This document shows positions 7,110-9,901 of a stretch of DNA of 9,901 nt, in pieces. This DNA comes from an uncultured Planctomycetaceae bacterium (GTDB lineage: Bacteria > Planctomycetota > Planctomycetia > Pirellulales > Lacipirellulaceae): contig CALMBE010000663.1 in assembly GCA_937860165.1 (NCBI GenBank), positions 1 to 9,901 of the forward strand, in the 5' to 3' direction. A program made the translations under genes and the position numbers. The stretch's first letter is position 1. Each line of letters opens with the position of its first letter. The notes under the pieces are model-generated. The model had not been told where the DNA came from, did no database searches, and was given only the letters and a program-made list of their open reading frames with translations.

Positions 7110-7784
7110 ATGTCACCAACTACCGAGACCCTCGATTCGATTCACGAAGTCTTAGAACCCCTGCAGGCTTTGCAGACGGAAAACGCGGAATTGGGTGGTT
7201 GGATCCACGATTCCTTTTCCGCACTGGAAAAACTGCATGAGGAACTAACCCAGTGGCAAAGCGAATTGTCTCGCAAAGAAACCGATCTCGATTTGCGAGA
7301 AGAGGCGGTTTCCAAGGGAAAAGCTTCCGAATCGGACCTTCAACAGAAGCTCACTCAACTCGAACTAGAACTGGCGACTGCCCGCGACGAACTCCAACAA
7401 CTCGAAGAAGTAAGCAGCGAGGAACTGCAAGAACTAGAAGAACTCGAGAATCGGTTAGCCGAACTCGATGCGGAATTGAATGTCTCTCGGGCACGCATCA
7501 TCGAGCTCGAAGCCAAACTGCTGGCCGAACGAGAACATTCTTCCGCGGCCCAAGATACCTGGAAAGGGGAGTTTCGAGAACTCCACGAGGTCCTCGATAA
7601 ATACTACACCTTACTCTCCGAGCAAATGTCGAAAGTGCTACCCACGAATAGCGAACCTCCGTTATGTCCCGCAGAAAAACTCACGCCCACAAGTTCTGCC
7701 CCCCGAGCCAAAAGTGCCGAACTCCGAGAGCGCGTGCAATCGCGGCGCGAAGCGAAACGAAACTCGGGGCCTACGAATTCTTAA
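7110..7784 (+). CDS. Coiled-coil protein of unknown function, 224 aa
   Basis: I do not recognise a named family. The product has no signal peptide or membrane segment, so it is likely cytoplasmic. Residues about 14-50 form amphipathic helix (LEPLQALQTENAELGGW), and residues about 54-145 are a long coiled coil very rich in Glu, Leu and Gln, with heptad-like spacing in LQQKLTQLELELATARDEL and ELENRLAELDAELNVSRARI. A second short helix at about 150-175 contains WKGEFRELHEVLDKYYTLL. A Pro/Ser/Thr-rich linker (180-198) leads to a basic tail, RAKSAELRERVQSRREAKR (199-217), that could bind nucleic acid or a partner. It starts at ATG with no Shine-Dalgarno. It stands alone on its strand, downstream of a divergent gap. 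The role could be structural or in cell organisation, but this is only inferred from the coiled coil. Confidence 0.75.
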   Translation: MSPTTETLDSIHEVLEPLQALQTENAELGGWIHDSFSALEKLHEELTQWQSELSRKETDLDLREEAVSKGKASESDLQQKLTQLELELATARDELQQLEEVSSEELQELEELENRLAELDAELNVSRARIIELEAKLLAEREHSSAAQDTWKGEFRELHEVLDKYYTLLSEQMSKVLPTNSEPPLCPAEKLTPTSSAPRAKSAELRERVQSRREAKRNSGPTNS

Positions 7785-7800
7785 GGCCTGAATCAGAAAT

Positions 7801-7960
7801 AAACCGCAGAGTCGCAGAGGACTCAGAGAAAAGAAGGGTATAAGTCGTAGGTCATAAGTGAATTCCAGGGCACTGGATTCCCGCCTGCGCGGGAATGACG
7901 GGAATCTTCCCCAACCACTAGCCACATTTCTTCTCCGTGCCCTCTGCGACTTTGCGGTTT
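7801..7960. repeat. Interspersed-repeat block with outer inverted arms
   Basis: The left arm (from 7801, AAACCGCAGAGTCGCAGAGG...) and the reverse complement of the right arm (7926-7960) match at 26 of the first 30 bases. The arms enclose about 90 bases including a second palindrome at 7877-7896. The AACCGCAGAG..GCAGAGG type of sequence is familiar as an interspersed non-coding repeat in many bacterial genomes. The block fills most of the gap between the coiled-coil gene and the next gene and contains no convincing reading frame. Confidence 0.7.
7877..7896. repeat. Perfect hairpin of the ATTCCC-N8-GGGAAT type
   Basis: ATTCCCGC (7877-7884) and GCGGGAAT (7889-7896) form an 8-bp perfect stem with loop CTGC. 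The pattern fits ATTCCC-N8-GGGAAT, the dRS3 repeat first described in Neisseria, and the CGCGGGAATGACGG context is common in many genomes as a small palindromic repeat. Read on the minus strand it yields the well-known spurious peptide FPSFPRRRESS. Confidence 0.7.
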
Positions 7961-8036
7961 CACTATTCCCAACGGACTAATCGAAAACTGAAGCATTTAT
8001 TGAATCGTACTTAACCATAGTTCAATCCCTACCACG

Positions 8037-8399
8037 ATGAATCATCGACCTCATTCCGCGCACTCCGGTCAGAATTCCGCTGAACCATCGGCAACTGTCC
8101 AAACGAGTGTTATCCCCTCGCAAATTCTGCAACCGGAGTCGGAGCACGTACGCGCTTTGCTCGAAGAACTTGACGATGTTGTGTTCATGGCGATTCGAGG
8201 GGACGAGGCATCCTTGACGATCGCCGGCCAACTATGGCCTCGGGTGGTCCAAGAGATTGGCTGGGAACTGGTAGAAGAATCTCGCGAGCAATACTTGCGT
8301 TATGCCAGTGATCTGAGTCAGCGCATGGCCCGCGAAGAACTACGGGATCCCAAGTTGGCGATTGCCGCCCTCGAGGTAATCGAACTACTTAGTCGCTAA
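8037..8399 (+). CDS. Small helical protein of unknown function, 120 aa
   Basis: I do not recognise a characterised family. The N-terminal 34 residues are low in order (His, Ser, Pro, Gln). From about residue 35 onward the sequence is almost all helix: SEHVRALLEELDDVVFMAIR (35-54), a central SLTIAGQLWPRVVQEIGWEL (59-78), EESREQYLRYASDLSQRM (80-97) and a last helix KLAIAALEVIELLSR (106-120). There is no signal peptide or membrane helix, so it is likely cytoplasmic. It starts at ATG without a Shine-Dalgarno sequence, just downstream of the repeat block. Its last 15 bp overlap the 3' end of carA on the other strand. Codon use and the acidic amphipathic helices look like a real protein; a regulatory or partner-binding role is only a guess. 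Confidence 0.7.
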   Translation: MNHRPHSAHSGQNSAEPSATVQTSVIPSQILQPESEHVRALLEELDDVVFMAIRGDEASLTIAGQLWPRVVQEIGWELVEESREQYLRYASDLSQRMAREELRDPKLAIAALEVIELLSR

Positions 8400-9563
8400 G
8401 CCATGAGCGGCGAGGGATTGCATGAATTGCTCGAACAAGTAATGGCTGTCGTGCGGCCCGGCTGAGGCCTCAGGGTGGTACTGCACACTAAAGGCGTCCA
8501 CTTCTCGGTGCCGGACCCCTTCGATTGTGCCGTCGTTCAGGCTGCGGTGGGTTACTTCCAGGGCTGAGGGGAGCGTGTCCTCATCGACGGCGAATCCATG
8601 GTTTTGGGAAGTGATTTCCACCTTGCCGTCGGCCAGATGCTGTACGGGCTGATTGGCCCCGCGATGACCGAATTTCATCTTAAAAGTTTTCGCCCCGCAG
8701 GCTAGCGACAGCAGTTGATGCCCCAGGCAAATGCCGAATATCGGCTGTTTGCCCAGCAATTCGCGGATCGTGCCGATGGCATAGTCCAGCGGTTCCGGGT
8801 CGCCAGGACCATTGGAAAGAAAGACTCCATCGGGCCGACAGGCGAGAACCGCTTCAGCAGTCGAGTCCCCCGGCAACACCGTCACCCGACACCCCCGATC
8901 CACCAAATGCCGAGGGATATTCCATTTCATCCCATAGTCCAGCGCAACGACATGAAACGAGTGCGGATTGCGGATTGCGGACTGCGGATTATTCCATTCC
9001 GCATTCCGCATTCCGAATTCCGCATTCAAATGCGTCCACTCGCTCAACGTTTCGTCCCAAGTTGCGGCCTCGCTAGGCATCACCTCGCGCACCAAGTCAC
9101 GCCCCACGAGGCCAGGGCTCGCTTGCGCTTTCGCCACAAGCCTGTCGTCGTCCAAGTCGATCGTGGACAGCACACCTCGCATCGCCCCTTGCGAACGAAT
9201 CCTGCGCACCAATGCTCGGGTATCGATCGACTCGATGGCCACGACGCCCCAGTGTTTGAGGAAATCACTGAGCGCTCCTTCCGACCGGAAGTTGCTCTTG
9301 ATCCGGCTATGTTCGCGCACGACAAACCCCGCCAAGTGTGGCCGCGAACTTTCGTGGTCGATAGCATTGACACCGTAGTTACCGATCTGCGGGTAGGTCA
9401 TCGTGACGATCTGTCCGCGATAGCTGGGATCGGTGAGTATCTCTTGATAGCCGGTCATCGAAGTGTTGAAACAGACCTCGCCATTGACTTCGCCGTCGGC
9501 ACCGATCGACGTGCCTGCATAGACCGTGCCATCTTCGAGAGCCAGTTTTGCCGGTTGTACCAT
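8385..9563 (-). CDS. carA: Carbamoyl phosphate synthetase small (glutaminase) subunit
   Basis: The protein has 392 residues from the ATG at 9563 (a TTG two codons upstream is also in frame). CarA hydrolyses glutamine and channels ammonia to CarB to make carbamoyl phosphate for pyrimidine and arginine synthesis, in the cytosol. The N-terminal domain (about 1-160) shows LEDGTVYAG, FNTSMTGYQEILTDPSY and GNYGVN. The class I glutamine amidotransferase domain (about 203-385) shows HVVALDYGMKWNI, LSNGPGDP, the nucleophile elbow GICLGHQ with Cys279, FGHRGANQPV, SQNHGFAVD and HPEAS with His363 and Glu365, so the triad is complete. Length is a little above the usual 360-385 because of a repeat-derived insertion at about residues 179-202. 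carB is not in the window. The coding region overlaps the convergent small gene by 15 bp. No Shine-Dalgarno is visible. Confidence 0.96.
   Translation of the reverse strand: MVQPAKLALEDGTVYAGTSIGADGEVNGEVCFNTSMTGYQEILTDPSYRGQIVTMTYPQIGNYGVNAIDHESSRPHLAGFVVREHSRIKSNFRSEGALSDFLKHWGVVAIESIDTRALVRRIRSQGAMRGVLSTIDLDDDRLVAKAQASPGLVGRDLVREVMPSEAATWDETLSEWTHLNAEFGMRNAEWNNPQSAIRNPHSFHVVALDYGMKWNIPRHLVDRGCRVTVLPGDSTAEAVLACRPDGVFLSNGPGDPEPLDYAIGTIRELLGKQPIFGICLGHQLLSLACGAKTFKMKFGHRGANQPVQHLADGKVEITSQNHGFAVDEDTLPSALEVTHRSLNDGTIEGVRHREVDAFSVQYHPEASAGPHDSHYLFEQFMQSLAAHGLATK
8958..9029 (-). repeat. Heptanucleotide repeat insertion inside carA
   Basis: On the plus strand, four copies of GCGGATT (8963-8990, the third being GCGGACT) are followed by ATTCC and then four copies of ATTCCGC (8996-9023, the third being ATTCCGA). 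The two halves are near reverse complements, forming an imperfect palindrome. In the carA frame this encodes LNAEFGMRNAEW and NNPQSAIRNPHS, exactly at the linker between the N-terminal domain and the amidotransferase domain. The insertion keeps the frame. Confidence 0.85.
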
Positions 9564-9604
9564 TTGCAAGGTGTACCCTAATTCGTGCCGGGGCTGTGAG
9601 GTTA

Positions 9605-9684
9605 GTTCGTCGTTAAGCCGAGCAAGTTGGCAAGACGATAGCCATCATCAGGCTGTGGGTCTCCGAGCGACGAACGCAAGTTCG
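9605..9684. other. Alternative RNA stems upstream of carA
   Basis: CGAAC-GCAA-GTTCG (9671-9684) forms a 5-bp stem with a GNRA tetraloop. The same CGAAC, extended as CGACGAAC (9668-9675), also pairs perfectly with GTTCGTCG at 9605-9612. The two stems exclude each other, as in attenuators, but either could be chance. The call is weak and the strand unknown. Confidence 0.3.
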
Positions 9685-9706
9685 CCCATCGGTCAGCCTA
9701 GAATCA

Positions 9707-9746
9707 GAGGGTTCTTGTTCCGGCGAGCAAGAACCCTCACTTTTTT
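9707..9746 (+). terminator. Intrinsic (rho-independent) terminator, rightward
   Basis: GAGGGTTCTTG (9707-9717) pairs perfectly with CAAGAACCCTC (9728-9738) around a 10-nt loop, and T6 follows at 9741-9746 after AC. This is the clearest classical terminator in the window. It points right, while the only nearby gene, carA, is on the minus strand. The nearest plus-strand coding region ends at 8399, so the transcript it ends is not identified. Confidence 0.75.
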
Positions 9747-9796
9747 GCGCTAGCATGATCTTAGCAACTTTTCACGAGACTCTACAGGGGCACAAT

Positions 9797-9873
9797 TAGC
9801 CGCGATTCACCGAATCGCTTGGTGCCACCGGCGAGGCATCGGGTGCCACCGGCGAGGCATCGCCTCGCGGCTA
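9797..9873. repeat. REP-like element with tandem 21-bp units and outer inverted repeat
   Basis: Two identical 21-base units starting GGTGCCACCGGCGAGG lie back to back at 9821-9841 and 9842-9862. The second runs into a 7-bp hairpin, GCGAGGC (9852-9858) and GCCTCGC (9862-9868). The whole is bounded by TAGCCGCGA (9797-9805) and its exact reverse complement TCGCGGCTA (9865-9873). A small GATTC-ACC-GAATC hairpin sits at 9804-9816. The layout suggests an interspersed palindromic repeat of the host genome. Confidence 0.65.
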
Positions 9874-9901
9874 GCGACTTTGAAAATCGAAAAATGAGGG
9901 T

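Larger units (their letters stand above)
9564..9901. other. Gene-free region upstream of carA
   Basis: These 338 bases hold no convincing coding region. They contain alternative stem pairings at 9605-9684, a rightward intrinsic terminator at 9707-9746 and a repeat element at 9797-9873. The carA promoter must lie here or in the leader part, but I see no clear -35/-10 pair on the minus strand. The last 28 bases show nothing recognisable. Confidence 0.6.

Noticed and set aside
7662..7925. Minus-strand 87-codon frame containing FPSFPRRRESS
   Set aside because: This peptide is the well-known mistranslation of a short palindromic DNA repeat, and the frame also runs antisense into the coiled-coil gene.
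8715..9581. Long plus-strand open frame (288 codons) opposite carA
   Set aside because: It is antisense to a complete CarA with catalytic motifs; its translation is Arg/His-rich with no recognisable fold, and part of it is the heptamer repeat read out as RIADCGLRI and FRIPHSEFRI.
9821..9862. Possible CRISPR array
   Set aside because: Only two identical 21-bp units lie directly adjacent with no spacer, and no cas gene is present.

Overview
The window looks like chromosomal DNA from a planctomycete, most likely of the Pirellulaceae type. This is inferred from the protein families, from the near absence of Shine-Dalgarno sequences (only the NUDIX gene has a convincing one), from the loose mix of short operons and single genes on both strands, and from several small conserved-looking hypothetical proteins. 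No phage, plasmid, transposase, CRISPR or rRNA/tRNA gene is visible. Most of the window is housekeeping.

Layout from left to right. (1) Positions 1-1619, minus: a large lipoprotein with a LolA-like N-terminal region and a CxxC thioredoxin domain, cut by the left edge. (2) 1808-3025 and 3038-4036, plus: a two-gene unit of a LarA-like (lactate racemase fold) protein that has lost the catalytic and cofactor-binding residues, followed by the folate-binding Fe-S protein YgfZ. (3) 5710-4050, minus: a site-2-protease-like membrane protein with both metal-binding motifs eroded, followed by a small soluble hypothetical protein; a 12-bp interrupted hairpin sits on the stop codon between them. (4) 5914-6450, plus: an ADP-ribose-pyrophosphatase-type NUDIX hydrolase. 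It ends tail to tail with a minus-strand three-helix membrane protein (6872-6447), and both stop codons lie in one CTAG. (5) 7110-7784, plus: a coiled-coil protein. (6) 7785-8036: a gene-free block made of nested inverted repeats. (7) 8037-8399, plus: a small helical protein overlapping by 15 bp the 3' end of carA. (8) 9563-8385, minus: carA, the glutaminase subunit of carbamoyl phosphate synthetase, carrying a heptanucleotide-repeat insertion in its interdomain linker. (9) 9564-9901: non-coding, with a rightward intrinsic terminator lacking an obvious gene, alternative RNA pairings upstream of it, and a tandem/inverted repeat element at the right edge.

No complete new multi-gene system is visible. 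The points most worth a second look are the two degenerate enzyme folds (LarA-like and M50-like), the repeat that has become part of CarA, and the structured, terminator-bearing region upstream of carA. Family assignments come from motif recognition by eye, without database searches.
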